Counted from the first letter of the stretch, positions 9,083 to 19,190 are shown. The stretch is DNA of 64,000 nucleotides from Ruminobacter sp964520475 (GCA_964520475.1 CAZFNS010000007.1:33205-97204), one strand, 5' to 3'. A program made the numbers and translations. Notes: a model not told the origin generated them from the letters alone.

Positions 9083-10813
9083 ATGAATTTAAAGAAGCTG
9101 ACCGTTCTCGCCGGCGCGGCCCTGGGGATCCTGGCCGGCCCGGCGCTCACCGATTACGGAACCGCCGCGGCGGCGGGCAAGTTCGCCTGGCAGAAGGAAG
9201 TGGTCTGCAAGCGCAGCGCGCTCGCCGATCCCGTCGCCGTCGCGGCGGGGAACCTCAGCGCCGACGCGAACGAAAACGCCGGGTGCTTCGGCGGCCCCGC
9301 GAAGAACTGCGATCTGAGGATGTACCAGATCATGGTGGAGAGCTACCTGCACGGCGAGGGCGGGGCGATGGGCTACGGCTACGCCTGGGGCCCGAGCCAG
9401 CACGACGGCAACCTCAAAGGGATCATCGAGAGCCTGCCCTACATCAAGTCGACCGGCGCGAACGCCGTGCTCCTCAGCCCGATTTTCAAGACCGAGATGG
9501 TCCAGAACCAGGACAGCGAGTTCTACAAGCTCGACGGCACCGGCTACTTCACCTCGGACTATTTCCAGGTCGAGCCGAAGTTCGGCACCATGGACGAGTT
9601 CAGGGAGCTCGTCAACAAGGCGCACGCCCTCGGCCTGCGGGTGATCCTCGACGTGGCCCTCGGCCACTCCAAGGTCAACGTGACCGCCACGAGCCCGGCC
9701 GGCAACAAACTCCTGGTCGACAAGCAGTGCCTGAACATCCGGGGCGGCAGGGAGATCCAGATGTACAGCCTCGCCACCTGCTTCAACACCGCGCTGTCCC
9801 TCGACTACCTCAAGGAGGTCGTCGCCTACTGGGTGAAGGAGGCCAAGATCGACGGCTGGAAGTTCGACAAGTCGTTCGAGATCCCCCGCGACGACTGGAA
9901 GGCGATCCGGAGCTCCCTCGAGCAGGAATCCGCCAAGAGCGCCAACGCCTACAAGCTGGCCGGGAGGCAGACCCAGCCGGCGGCCTTCATGACGGCCTAC
10001 GTGCCGACCAACACCCTCAAGGACTACAACGACTACGTGCTGGCCCCGGGCGGCCTCGGGAACGCGCTGAGCTTCCCCACGCGCAACGCGGCGGTGCGGG
10101 TGTTCGCGGCGCGCGAGTCCCTGTCCGCGGGCGACTGCGGCAAGCCCGCCTCCCATCTCAACGAAGAAGTGACCAAACTCGGCGGCCTCTCGCCCGAGTT
10201 CTCGGCGACCGGCTTTATCTCGGGACACGAGGTGGTGCGCTTCGGCGACCTCCTGCAGCGGGCCGGCTATGAGAAGGACGGGGCCAAGGGCGACTCGTAC
10301 TACGACGCCCACCGGGCCGCGTTCAGCTTCCTGGCCTCCATGTCGGGACCGCTCGTCATATACTACGGCGACGAGTTCGGCGAGGACATGCCCAACTTCG
10401 CCAAGCAGGTGCCCAGCAAGTGCAACGAGATCAACCAGTGCGACGACCACGTCTCGCGGACCCAGGCGCGCACGTCCGGCTTCAGCGCGGCCGAGACCGC
10501 CCTCAAGAACGACGTCGCCGAGTACATGAACCTGAGGGACGCGCACAAGTCGCTGTCGAACGGCACCCGCCGGCACATCTACAGCGACGAGAGCGTCTAC
10601 ATCGACCTCAAGCAGAGCGGCAAGGACCGCGTCCTCTACGTGCTTAACGCGGGAACCGCGCCCCGGGAGATCACCATCGGCGGGGACGTGTGGCAGGCGG
10701 CCGGCCTCGGGACCTGCGGCCTCACCAAGCTGGTGGGCAAGGGCTCGGTGTCGTCGGGCGTGATCCAGGCCCCGGCGCTCTCGGGCACGTTCTTCGGCGC
10801 GAGCTGCCGCTAG
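9083..10813 (+). CDS. Exported alpha-amylase-fold (GH13) protein with altered catalytic motifs
   Basis: 576 residues with a Sec signal peptide (residues 1 to about 31), about a dozen cysteines scattered over the mature chain, and a GH13 barrel, so it is probably periplasmic or secreted. Family landmarks are clear: ANAVLLSPIF, GYFTSDYFQVEPKFGT, region I DVALGH (190-195), region II GWKFDKSFE with the nucleophile Asp at 262, region IV GFISGHE (377-383). The motifs are not canonical: region I has Gly for Asn, region II Lys for the invariant Arg, region IV reads GHE instead of NHD, and where the acid/base Glu is expected (about 302-308, AFMTAYVP) there is none. A polysaccharide-binding pseudoenzyme or a divergent hydrolase are both possible. 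The ATG at 9083 follows GGAG. Single gene with its own terminator. Confidence 0.8.
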   Translation: MNLKKLTVLAGAALGILAGPALTDYGTAAAAGKFAWQKEVVCKRSALADPVAVAAGNLSADANENAGCFGGPAKNCDLRMYQIMVESYLHGEGGAMGYGYAWGPSQHDGNLKGIIESLPYIKSTGANAVLLSPIFKTEMVQNQDSEFYKLDGTGYFTSDYFQVEPKFGTMDEFRELVNKAHALGLRVILDVALGHSKVNVTATSPAGNKLLVDKQCLNIRGGREIQMYSLATCFNTALSLDYLKEVVAYWVKEAKIDGWKFDKSFEIPRDDWKAIRSSLEQESAKSANAYKLAGRQTQPAAFMTAYVPTNTLKDYNDYVLAPGGLGNALSFPTRNAAVRVFAARESLSAGDCGKPASHLNEEVTKLGGLSPEFSATGFISGHEVVRFGDLLQRAGYEKDGAKGDSYYDAHRAAFSFLASMSGPLVIYYGDEFGEDMPNFAKQVPSKCNEINQCDDHVSRTQARTSGFSAAETALKNDVAEYMNLRDAHKSLSNGTRRHIYSDESVYIDLKQSGKDRVLYVLNAGTAPREITIGGDVWQAAGLGTCGLTKLVGKGSVSSGVIQAPALSGTFFGASCR

Positions 10814-10830
10814 GCGCGGCCTTTCCGGAA

Positions 10831-10859
10831 ACGGCGGCGCGGGCCGCCGTTTTTTTTTT
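10831..10859 (+). terminator. Intrinsic terminator of the GH13-like gene
   Basis: ACGGCGGC / GCCGCCGT stem, loop GCGG, followed by ten T residues. Confidence 0.88.
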
Positions 10860-10866
10860 GCCGCCG

Positions 10867-10893
10867 GCGTCCCGGGCCCCGGGCCCGGGACGC
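10867..10893. repeat. 27-bp near-perfect palindrome abutting the thiamine promoter
   Basis: Two perfect 13-base arms (GCGTCCCGGGCCC and its complement) around one central C. The right arm ends exactly where the TTGACA of the thi promoter starts. It is not followed by a T run, so it is not an obvious terminator. Confidence 0.6.
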
Positions 10894-10922
10894 TTGACAC
10901 CGCCCCGGAAATGTAATAAAAC
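10894..10922 (+). promoter_or_regulatory. Sigma70-type promoter of the thiamine operon
   Basis: Perfect TTGACA (10894-10899), a 17-bp spacer and TAAAAC as -10. This gives a leader of about 290 nt that contains the TPP riboswitch. The 10923-11057 part of the leader holds nothing else I recognise. Confidence 0.55.
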
Positions 10923-11057
10923 GTAAGGACGGAACGGAGCCGGCGGCTTCCGTTCCGCGTTCGCGCGACGCCGCGCGGACGCCCGCCGGCCGGGGCCGCG
11001 CGGGAACCGAAACCCCGGGCCGGATCGGCCGCGCGGGCGGAGGACGCCGCCGCTTGC

Positions 11058-11137
11058 CTGTCGGAGTGCCTCAGGGCTGAGATCAATTCGTTGAAATCCG
11101 CACGACCTGCTCAGGGTAATGCCTGCGAAGGGAACAG
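11058..11137 (+). promoter_or_regulatory. TPP riboswitch (thi-box)
   Basis: The conserved thi-box core is plain: CTGAGA at 11077-11082, then ACCTG, GGGTAATGCC and TGCGAAGGGAA, closed by CTGT (11058-11061) with ACAG (11134-11137). It binds thiamine pyrophosphate and shuts off thiC. The downstream segment can pair CCGCCGC (near 11165) with GCGGCGG (near 11204), which covers the likely Shine-Dalgarno of thiC. No T-run terminator lies before the start codon, so control of translation initiation is the better inference. Confidence 0.95.
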
Positions 11138-11218
11138 TTCAAACTCTCAAGCCGGTTTCAGGACCGCCGCGGGCAGGCGCTTTTCGTTAACGGGATTGCC
11201 TTGCGGCGGGACGGTCAC

Positions 11219-12925
<1,707 letters not shown>

Positions 12926-12926
12926 C

Positions 12927-14573
12927 ATGAGGAACACGGTGCTGGCGATCGCGGCGACCGACAGCTCGAACGGCGCCGGCGTCACCGCGGACATCGCGAC
13001 GCTGGACTTTTTCGGGGCGCGCGCCGTGGCGGCGGTCACGGCGGTGACGGCGCAGAACCTCGACGGGGCCGCGGCGGCGGACCCGGTGCGCAACCGGATC
13101 TTCACGAAGGAGCTGGAGGCCCTGACGGCGCCCGGCATGCCGGAGATCGGGGCCGTCAAGATCGGCCTGATCCCGAACGACAAGATCCTGCGCACCGCGA
13201 TCACGTTCATCCGGGAGCGGAAAAAGCTCAACCCGGGCCTCAAGGTGATCTGGGACCCGGTGACGGCGGCCGGCGCCGGGGGCAGGCTGTCCGAGGTCAG
13301 CTACGCGCCGTGGCTGCGGGTGCTCCTGCCCCTCGTCGACCTGTTCACGCCCAACCTCCCCGAGGCCGCGGCCCTGTGCGGCGCCGCGCCCGACCCGAGC
13401 GGGTTCGGGGCGTGCCTCGAGAGCCTCGCGGACATCGCCCGGCGTTTTCGGAAAATGGGCGCCGGCGCGGTTTGCCTCAAGGGCGGGCACCTGCCCGCGG
13501 CGATCCGCGCCGCCGCGGCCAAAGCCGGGAAAAAGCCCGATCCCCGGCTCACGGACTACGTCTACGACACCCTCGTGTGCGGGCGCCGCGGCGACGTTTT
13601 CTACTTCGGGAGCCCGGCGTTCCGGGGCGGGGCGGACGCGGGGCCCGTGCACGGCACGGGCTGCGTCCTCGCGAGCGCGGCGGCGGCCATGACGGCCGCG
13701 GGCTATACGGCGCCGGACGCGGTGGCGTACGCGCGGGCCTACGTGACCCGGGGGATCCGGGAGTCGGAGGCCTTCGGCGCGAAGAGCCGGCTGTTCCGGC
13801 ACGGGCCGGCCGGGCCCGCGGATCTCGCCTCCTCCTTCCCGGTGATGGGGCGGAACGCCCGCGAGCTCGCGCTCATGCACGAGCCCCGGCCCGACCCCTT
13901 CCCGCCGTGCCCGCGCCGCCTGGGGTTCTACCCGGTGGTCGACAGCGCGGCCTGGATCGCGCGGCTCTGCCGGGCGGGCGTGAAAACCATGCAGCTCCGC
14001 GTCAAGGGCCGGCCCGATCCCGCCCTGCTCGAGCGGGAGGTCGCCGAGAGCGCCGCCCTGTGCCGGGAGAGCGGGGCCCGTCTCTTCGTCGACGACTACG
14101 CGGATCTCGCGGCCCGGCACGGGGCCTACGGGGTCCACCTCGGGCAGGAGGATCTGCTCACGGCCGATCTGGACAAAATCAGGGCCGCGGGGCTCAGGCT
14201 CGGCGTGTCGACCCACGGCTACGCGGAGATCGCGCGGGCCTTCCTGGTGCGGCCGAGCCTCATCGCGCTCGGGCACGTCTACCCGACCGCGTCGAAGGCG
14301 ATGGAGTCCCGGCCCCAGGGGCCGGAGCGCCTGCGCGACTACGTGGCGCTCGCGGGCTCCGCGTACCCTACGGTGGCCATCGGCGGCATCAAACTCGGCA
14401 ATCTCGGCGAGGTCCTGGCCTCGGGGACGGGGTCCGTCGCGGTGATCACCGCGATTACCCGGGCCGCGTCCCCCGACGAGGCGGTGAAGGTCTGGCTCGA
14501 GCGGGCGGGGCGGGGCGATCCCGACCCGGAAACGGATCCGGGGGAACCGTCCCCCGGGCGCGCGCCGGCGTGA
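12927..14573 (+). CDS. thiDE: Fused HMP/HMP-P kinase and thiamine-phosphate synthase (ThiD-ThiE)
   Basis: 548 residues with two enzymes in one chain. Residues 1 to about 285 are ThiD: start VLAIAATDSSNGAGVTADI, middle WDPVTAAGAGG, anion-hole motif HGTGCVLASA. Residues about 325-530 are ThiE: LGFYPVVDS, KTMQLRVKG, FVDDYADLA, GVHLGQEDL, GVSTHGYAE, GHVYPTASK, and VAIGGI. Together the halves phosphorylate hydroxymethylpyrimidine phosphate and join it to the thiazole phosphate. The catalytic segments of both halves look intact. It is translationally tight to thiC and second in the operon. No separate thiD or thiE is in the window. Confidence 0.95.
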   Translation: MRNTVLAIAATDSSNGAGVTADIATLDFFGARAVAAVTAVTAQNLDGAAAADPVRNRIFTKELEALTAPGMPEIGAVKIGLIPNDKILRTAITFIRERKKLNPGLKVIWDPVTAAGAGGRLSEVSYAPWLRVLLPLVDLFTPNLPEAAALCGAAPDPSGFGACLESLADIARRFRKMGAGAVCLKGGHLPAAIRAAAAKAGKKPDPRLTDYVYDTLVCGRRGDVFYFGSPAFRGGADAGPVHGTGCVLASAAAAMTAAGYTAPDAVAYARAYVTRGIRESEAFGAKSRLFRHGPAGPADLASSFPVMGRNARELALMHEPRPDPFPPCPRRLGFYPVVDSAAWIARLCRAGVKTMQLRVKGRPDPALLEREVAESAALCRESGARLFVDDYADLAARHGAYGVHLGQEDLLTADLDKIRAAGLRLGVSTHGYAEIARAFLVRPSLIALGHVYPTASKAMESRPQGPERLRDYVALAGSAYPTVAIGGIKLGNLGEVLASGTGSVAVITAITRAASPDEAVKVWLERAGRGDPDPETDPGEPSPGRAPA

Positions 14574-14619
14574 TCCGGCGGAAAGGCGCGGCCCTCCGGG
14601 CCGCGGGCAAGGTGGAACG

Positions 14620-14817
14620 ATGAAGGTATACGTGAACGACGAGCCGCGGGAAACCGCGGCGGAAACGCTCGGCGACCTGCTCGGGGAGACCGAGGGGCTG
14701 CCGGAATACTACTCGGCGGCCGTGAACGGCGATTTCGTGGAGAAGAGCCGCTACGCGGCCCTGAAACTCAAGGCGGGCGACCGCGTCGCCGTCTTCGCCT
14801 TCGCGGCGGGGGGCTGA
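14620..14817 (+). CDS. thiS: Sulfur carrier protein ThiS
   Basis: 65-residue ubiquitin-like carrier ending in the required Gly-Gly (AAGG). Its C terminus is adenylated and converted to a thiocarboxylate that donates sulfur to ThiG. The ATG at 14620 follows AAGGTGG. The 46-bp gap after thiDE has no terminator. The adenylating enzyme ThiF is not in this cluster. Confidence 0.95.
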   Translation: MKVYVNDEPRETAAETLGDLLGETEGLPEYYSAAVNGDFVEKSRYAALKLKAGDRVAVFAFAAGG

Positions 14818-14838
14818 CGGGCGCCCGGGAGAGTCGGA

Positions 14839-15636
14839 ATGAGCGATGAACTGACAATCGGCGGGACGAGCTTTTCCTCCCGTCTTTTCACCGGCACGGG
14901 CAAGTTCGCCTCGGCGGAGCTGCTCGCGCGGGCCGTGGCGGCGTCCGGCTCGGAGCTGGTGACCGTGGCCGTGAAGCGCTGCGATTTCAAAAAAGGCGGC
15001 GACGCCATCCTGCCCGTCCTCAAAAGGATGAAGGGTGTGCGCCTCCTGCCGAACACCGCCGGGGCGCGGAACGCGAAGGAGGCGGTGTTCGCCGCGAAAC
15101 TGGCGCGCGACGCCCTGGGGACGGATTTTATCAAGGTGGAGGTCCACCCGGATCAGCGCTTCCTGCTGCCCGATCCGCTCGAGACCCTGGAGGCCACCCG
15201 GATCCTGGCCGCGGACGGCTTCAAGGTCATGCCGTACTGCAGCGCCGATCCCGTGCTCTGCCTGCGCCTCGCCGAGGCGGGGGCCGCCGCGGTGATGCCG
15301 CTCGGGGCGCTCATCGGCAGCAACCGGGGGGTCACGACCATGTCCATGCTCAAGGTCATCATCGCCCAGAAAACCGTGCCGGTGGTGGTCGACGCTGGCC
15401 TCGGCCGGCCCTCGCACGCCGCCGAGGCCATGGAGGCCGGCGCGGACGCCGTGCTGGTCAACACCGCCATCGGCGTGTCCGGGGATCCCGCGGCCATGGC
15501 GGAGGCCTTCGCCCTGGCGGTCCGGGCGGGGCGCCTCGCGTACCTGGCCGGCATGGGGGCCGAGTCGGACGAGGCGGTCGCCACCAGCCCGCTCGCGGCG
15601 TTCCTGGAAGACGGCGCCGAAGGAGCGGGAGCGTGA
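14839..15636 (+). CDS. thiG: Thiazole synthase ThiG
   Basis: 265 residues. ThiG builds the thiazole phosphate from deoxyxylulose phosphate, ThiS thiocarboxylate and dehydroglycine made by ThiH. Landmarks: SSRLFTGTGKFAS near the start, LLPNTAGARNAKEAV, the Schiff-base Lys in DFIKVEVHPD, YCSADPVLCLRLAEAG, the phosphate-binding VDAGLGRPSHAAEAM and VLVNTAIGVSGDP. The ATG at 14839 has GGGAGAG upstream. The stop overlaps the thiH GTG (GTGA). Confidence 0.97.
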   Translation: MSDELTIGGTSFSSRLFTGTGKFASAELLARAVAASGSELVTVAVKRCDFKKGGDAILPVLKRMKGVRLLPNTAGARNAKEAVFAAKLARDALGTDFIKVEVHPDQRFLLPDPLETLEATRILAADGFKVMPYCSADPVLCLRLAEAGAAAVMPLGALIGSNRGVTTMSMLKVIIAQKTVPVVVDAGLGRPSHAAEAMEAGADAVLVNTAIGVSGDPAAMAEAFALAVRAGRLAYLAGMGAESDEAVATSPLAAFLEDGAEGAGA

Positions 15637-16763
15637 GCTTTTACGACGAAATCGCCCGGGTGAAACTCGCCGATCTGGCGGCCGCGGTCGCGGGCAAATC
15701 CGAGCGGGAAGTCGGCGCGGCGCTCGCGCGGAGCCGCGCGGACGAGCCGCTCGATCTCGGCGACTTCATGGCGCTGATCTCGCCCGCGGCGGCGCCGCGC
15801 CTGGCCGAGATGGCGGTCCTCGCGCGCCGCTACACCCGCCGGCGCTTCGGCAACGCCGTCGGCATGTACGTGCCCCTGTACCTGTCCAGCCTGTGCTCCA
15901 ACCGCTGCCGCTACTGCGGCTTCGCCGCGGACAACCGCTTCCGGCGCCGGTATCTGAGCCCGGCGGAGACCCGCGCGGAATGCGAGGCCATCGCGAAAAT
16001 GGGCTACGAGAACATCCTGCTGGTGACGGGCGAGTACAGCGCGCGCTGCGGCATGGACTACTTCCGGGAGACGGTGCCCGTGGCGAGCGAGTACGCCTCG
16101 TACCTCATGATGGAGGTGCAGCCCCTCGGCGCGGACGACTACCGGGAGCTCAAAAAGCTCGGCGCCGACGCGGTGATGGTGTACCAGGAGACCTACGACC
16201 CGGACTGCTACCGGGAGAACCACCTGCGCGGCCGCAAGACCGACATGCGCTGGCGCATGGAGACGCCGGAGCGGCTCGGCGACGCGGGCATGGACAAGAT
16301 CGGCATCGGGGTCCTGCTCGGCCTCTACGACTGGCGCGCCGACACGGCGGCCCTGGCCATGCACGCCGCCTATCTGCGCCGGCGCTACTGGCAGACCAAG
16401 CTGAGCGTGTCGTTCCCGCGGCTCCGCCCGGCCGCGGGCGGCTTCGCCCCGGCCTGCCCGATCGGCGACCGCGAGCTGATCCAGGTCATCTGCGCCTGGC
16501 GGCTCTTCGACCACACCGTCGAGATTTCGCTCTCGACCCGCGAGAGCGCCCGCTTCCGGGACGCCGTGACCCCCGTGGCCGTGACCGCGATCAGCGCGGG
16601 CTCGAGCACGCGCCCGGGCGGCTACGCGGACAACCGCGGCGACCTCCCGCAGTTCGAGATCAACGACGGCCGCTCCGTGGAGGAGGTCGCCGCGGCGCTG
16701 CGCCGGAGCGGCCTCGAGCCCGTGTTCCGGGACGCGCGCGGCTCCGTCGCCCCGGGCGTCTGA
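15633..16763 (+). CDS. thiH: 2-iminoacetate synthase (tyrosine lyase) ThiH
   Basis: Radical-SAM enzyme, 376 residues, that cleaves tyrosine to p-cresol and dehydroglycine, the glycine donor for the thiazole. The CX3CX2C cluster motif is CSNRCRYC near residue 90, with the family segments ENILLVTGE, MEVQPL, YQETYD and ISLSTRE, and a C-terminal region typical of ThiH. The GTG start overlaps the thiG stop, which implies coupled translation. ThiH rather than the oxygen-dependent glycine oxidase ThiO fits anaerobic growth. Last gene of the operon. Confidence 0.96.
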   Translation: MSFYDEIARVKLADLAAAVAGKSEREVGAALARSRADEPLDLGDFMALISPAAAPRLAEMAVLARRYTRRRFGNAVGMYVPLYLSSLCSNRCRYCGFAADNRFRRRYLSPAETRAECEAIAKMGYENILLVTGEYSARCGMDYFRETVPVASEYASYLMMEVQPLGADDYRELKKLGADAVMVYQETYDPDCYRENHLRGRKTDMRWRMETPERLGDAGMDKIGIGVLLGLYDWRADTAALAMHAAYLRRRYWQTKLSVSFPRLRPAAGGFAPACPIGDRELIQVICAWRLFDHTVEISLSTRESARFRDAVTPVAVTAISAGSSTRPGGYADNRGDLPQFEINDGRSVEEVAAALRRSGLEPVFRDARGSVAPGV

Positions 16764-16770
16764 AAACGCG

Positions 16771-16794
16771 GGGCCCGCGCGTCCGCGCGGGCCC
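16771..16794 (+). terminator. GC hairpin after thiH, no T run
   Basis: GGGCCCGCGC / GCGCGGGCCC with a 4-base loop, between convergent thiH and the UmuD-like gene. Without a T run it is at best a weak or Rho-assisted terminator. Confidence 0.4.
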
Positions 16795-16827
16795 TGCCGT
16801 TCCGGGGCCGTCTTCCGGCCCGGCTCC

Positions 16828-17310
16828 TCAGTTCCGCAGTTTCCGGAACACGCTCACCACCACGCCCGTAATCTCGCACCCGAGCTCGGGGGTGATGGGG
16901 ACGGGGCGGTAGCGGGGGTTCGCCGGCAGGAGGATCGGGCGGGGCTTCGCGCGGTAGAACTTGGCGGTGAACTCGCCGCCGATCGCGGCGATGACGAGGT
17001 CGCCGCTCCGCGGGGTCAGGGAGCGGTCGACCACCAGGTAGTCGTCGGGCAGGACGCCGGCTTCGGTGAGCGAGTCGCCCGCCACCTGGAAAATGTAGCT
17101 CGTGTGCGGGTGGCTCACGCAGAACTCGTTGAGATCGAGCGAGCGGTCGACCGAACCGCCGTTCGGCAGGGGAAAGCCCGCCCCGACCTTTTCGAGCGCG
17201 AGGGGCAGCTCCGCCCGCTCCTCCCCGTCTTCCCCCGGTCCGGGGAGCCGCGGCCCGCCGACCGGCGCGACGCGGAACCCGTCCTCTTCGGCTTCGTCGT
17301 ATTCCGTCAC
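16828..17310 (-). CDS. UmuD-like S24 autoprotease, no UmuC beside it
   Basis: 160 residues, resembling UmuD over its last 115. Visible: the self-cleavage region GAGFPLP (an Ala-Gly bond, as in LexA, where E. coli UmuD has Cys-Gly), the catalytic Ser in VAGDSLTEAG, the catalytic Lys in GEFTAKF, and the C-terminal ITGVVVSVFRKLR. There is no DNA-binding helix-turn-helix, so it is not LexA. The N-terminal arm (about 44 residues) is acidic and longer than the 24 of E. coli UmuD. The GTG start follows AGGAGG. It sits 25 bp behind the MFS gene on the same strand, without a terminator between, so the two are probably cotranscribed. No polymerase V catalytic subunit is in the window. Confidence 0.85.
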   Translation of the reverse strand: MTEYDEAEEDGFRVAPVGGPRLPGPGEDGEERAELPLALEKVGAGFPLPNGGSVDRSLDLNEFCVSHPHTSYIFQVAGDSLTEAGVLPDDYLVVDRSLTPRSGDLVIAAIGGEFTAKFYRAKPRPILLPANPRYRPVPITPELGCEITGVVVSVFRKLRN

Positions 17311-17335
17311 GGTTTTTCCTCCTCTTTCTCCGGCG

Positions 17336-18541
17336 TCAGTTCCCCGCGGCGGCGCGCGCCCGCTCTTCCGCCCGGATCCGGTCGATGTCCGGGACGAACC
17401 AGGCGAACAGCGCCGCGAAGGCCGCGAAGACGATGACCGCGTCCATGATCGCGGCCGCGCCGTAATGGTCGCCGATGTACCCGAACAGCGGCGAGGTCAG
17501 CCCGCCGAACGAGATGCCGAGGCCGATGGTGACCCCGGAGGCGAGGCCGACGTGCCGGCAGAGCAGCTTCTGGCCGAGCACCATCGCCGAGCTGAGCGAT
17601 CCGTAGACGCAGAGCGCCGCGGGCACGAGCGCGATCCCCGCCGCGAGCGGGGTCTCGATCGCGCGGAAGAGCAGCATCCAGGGAATGAACAGGAGCACGC
17701 TGTAAAAGAGCACGTTCTTGAAGCCCACGCGGTCCGAGAGGATCCCGCCCCCGAGGCTCGCGATCGCGGACGCCACGGCGATGACGGTGAGGTTGACGTT
17801 GGCCTCCCGGGCCCCGAGGCCGAACATGTCGACGAAATAGGTGGGGATGAAGGTGGTCAGCCCGAACAGCACCGAGGAGCGGAAGTAGATCATGACGGTG
17901 AGCAGGGCGAAGCCGGAGTACGACTCGCGCTCGGTCGAGGCGGCGGCGTCGAGGCGGATCTCCTCGCGCTCGGTGTAGCTCCGGTAGAGCCGGTTCCGCG
18001 CCGTCAGCACGCCGCACATGATGAAGGCGGGGAAGCCGATGACCATGATCCCCGGCAGCCCGAAATGAGCCGTCGCGGCGGAAAGCAGCAGGGGGCCCGC
18101 GGCGAAGCCGAGGTTGCCGCCGACGGAGAAGATGCCCATGCCGAGCCCCTTGTTCCGCACGGACACGCTGTTGGCGAGCTTGCCGCCCTGGGGGTGGAAG
18201 ACGGCCACGCCGACGCCCGAGGCGGTGAGGAGGACGAACAGGGCCGCGAAATCGGTGATCAGGCCGATGAACATGAACCCGAGGGCCGCGGTGAGCATGC
18301 CGAGGCTCATGAGGTACGGGCGGGGCTTGCGGTCGCTGAAGTAGCCCACGACCGGCTGGACCAGCGAGGACACCAGCGTGGAGGCGAGCACCAGGTACGA
18401 GATCTCGAGCTTGCTGTGCAGCACGTGCTGCTCGAGCATGATGGTGAGGGCGGCGCTCACCGATCCCTGGCAGATGTCGGTGGCGAAATGCCCCGCCATC
18501 AGGATGAGGTTCTCTTTGTAGGTCCTGATAAAGTCAAGCAT
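17336..18541 (-). CDS. MFS exporter, fosmidomycin-resistance (Fsr) type
   Basis: 401 residues, 12 predicted membrane helices, inner membrane. It resembles the Fsr branch of the major facilitator superfamily: GHFATDICQG in helix 1, PVVGYFSDRKPRPYL in the loop between helices 2 and 3, GVAVFHPQGGKLA in helix 4, and GILSDRVGFKNVL in the second half. Known members expel fosmidomycin and some other drugs; the substrate here is unknown. ATG start at 18541. First gene of a two-gene unit with the UmuD-like protease. Confidence 0.85.
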   Translation of the reverse strand: MLDFIRTYKENLILMAGHFATDICQGSVSAALTIMLEQHVLHSKLEISYLVLASTLVSSLVQPVVGYFSDRKPRPYLMSLGMLTAALGFMFIGLITDFAALFVLLTASGVGVAVFHPQGGKLANSVSVRNKGLGMGIFSVGGNLGFAAGPLLLSAATAHFGLPGIMVIGFPAFIMCGVLTARNRLYRSYTEREEIRLDAAASTERESYSGFALLTVMIYFRSSVLFGLTTFIPTYFVDMFGLGAREANVNLTVIAVASAIASLGGGILSDRVGFKNVLFYSVLLFIPWMLLFRAIETPLAAGIALVPAALCVYGSLSSAMVLGQKLLCRHVGLASGVTIGLGISFGGLTSPLFGYIGDHYGAAAIMDAVIVFAAFAALFAWFVPDIDRIRAEERARAAAGN

Positions 18542-18589
18542 GGTTCGGTGTCCGCGCGGCGCGTTTCCCGGGGATCCCGGGACAGAGGC

Positions 18590-18598
18590 ATTATAGCA
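18590..18598 (-). promoter_or_regulatory. Extended -10 promoter for the MFS/UmuD-like unit
   Basis: Minus-strand TGC-TATAAT, 49 bp before the MFS start, facing the yebG promoter. No CTGT-N8-ACAG SOS box is seen in the shared region. Confidence 0.5.
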
Positions 18599-18659
18599 TT
18601 TTCCGGGCGGGCGATACAGCGTATAAATAATATATATGTGTCCGCGGGCCCGCGGGGTG

Positions 18660-18668
18660 TGCTATACT
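18660..18668 (+). promoter_or_regulatory. Extended -10 promoter for yebG
   Basis: TGC-TATACT, about 52 bp before the yebG start codon; no good -35. Confidence 0.5.
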
Positions 18669-18719
18669 GTTTCCGAATCGCGCGTACGGCGGGCATCGGC
18701 CGGATATCGGGACATGGTT

Positions 18720-19016
18720 ATGAGCAGAACGATCGAAATCGAATACATTCTGAAAGACGAAGAAGGAAAGGAAGTGGCGAGATTTCAGGACCTGGAAGAG
18801 GCGAAAAAGTACGACCGCATGCTGGACGCGGCCGACGGCATTTTTGCGCTTTTGAGCGGCATCAAAGAGCTTGAGGGCCTCGGGGACGGTCTCAGGGACG
18901 AAGTCTCGTTCCAGATCGCGCGGCACGGCGACGAGGTGATCTCGATCCTGAGCCGCATCAATCCCAAGAAGAAGCCGGCCCCGGCGAAGAAGCCCGCCGG
19001 AGAGAACGGGGCGTGA
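18720..19016 (+). CDS. yebG: YebG family protein
   Basis: 98 residues. It matches the E. coli YebG pattern: a short beta start (IEIEYILKDEEG), then EAKKYDRMLDAADGIFALLSG, which aligns with EADAYDKMLDTADLL of YebG, a hydrophilic helix and a Lys/Pro-rich tail. In E. coli yebG is an SOS-induced gene of unknown biochemical role. No LexA box is visible here. The start is uncertain between the ATG at 18714 and the one at 18720; I chose 18720 because it begins at the conserved part. Divergent from the MFS and UmuD-like genes, so two SOS-type genes adjoin. Confidence 0.75.
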   Translation: MSRTIEIEYILKDEEGKEVARFQDLEEAKKYDRMLDAADGIFALLSGIKELEGLGDGLRDEVSFQIARHGDEVISILSRINPKKKPAPAKKPAGENGA

Positions 19017-19045
19017 CGGGGCGGCGCGGATCGCCCGTTACGCTG

Positions 19046-19074
19046 TTAACAACCGCGGCCGATTGAAGTATAAT
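19046..19074 (+). promoter_or_regulatory. Sigma70-type promoter for pgsA
   Basis: TTAACA (19046-19051), a 17-bp spacer and a perfect TATAAT (19069-19074). The following leader of about 115 nt is very GC-rich and can form a hairpin around 19092-19120. Confidence 0.7.
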
Positions 19075-19190
19075 TAAACGAGATCGGACGGGCGCGGGGG
19101 CCTCCGGGCGTCCCCCGCGTCCGCGCGTCCCCGCGCCGGCGGGAGCGCGCCCGCGCCGTGTCCCCCGGTTTGAGTCGAGTGCTGCCTGAA

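Noticed and set aside
18542..18719. SOS boxes for yebG and the UmuD-like unit
   Set aside because: No CTGT-N8-ACAG or close variant was found, though the promoters are clear.
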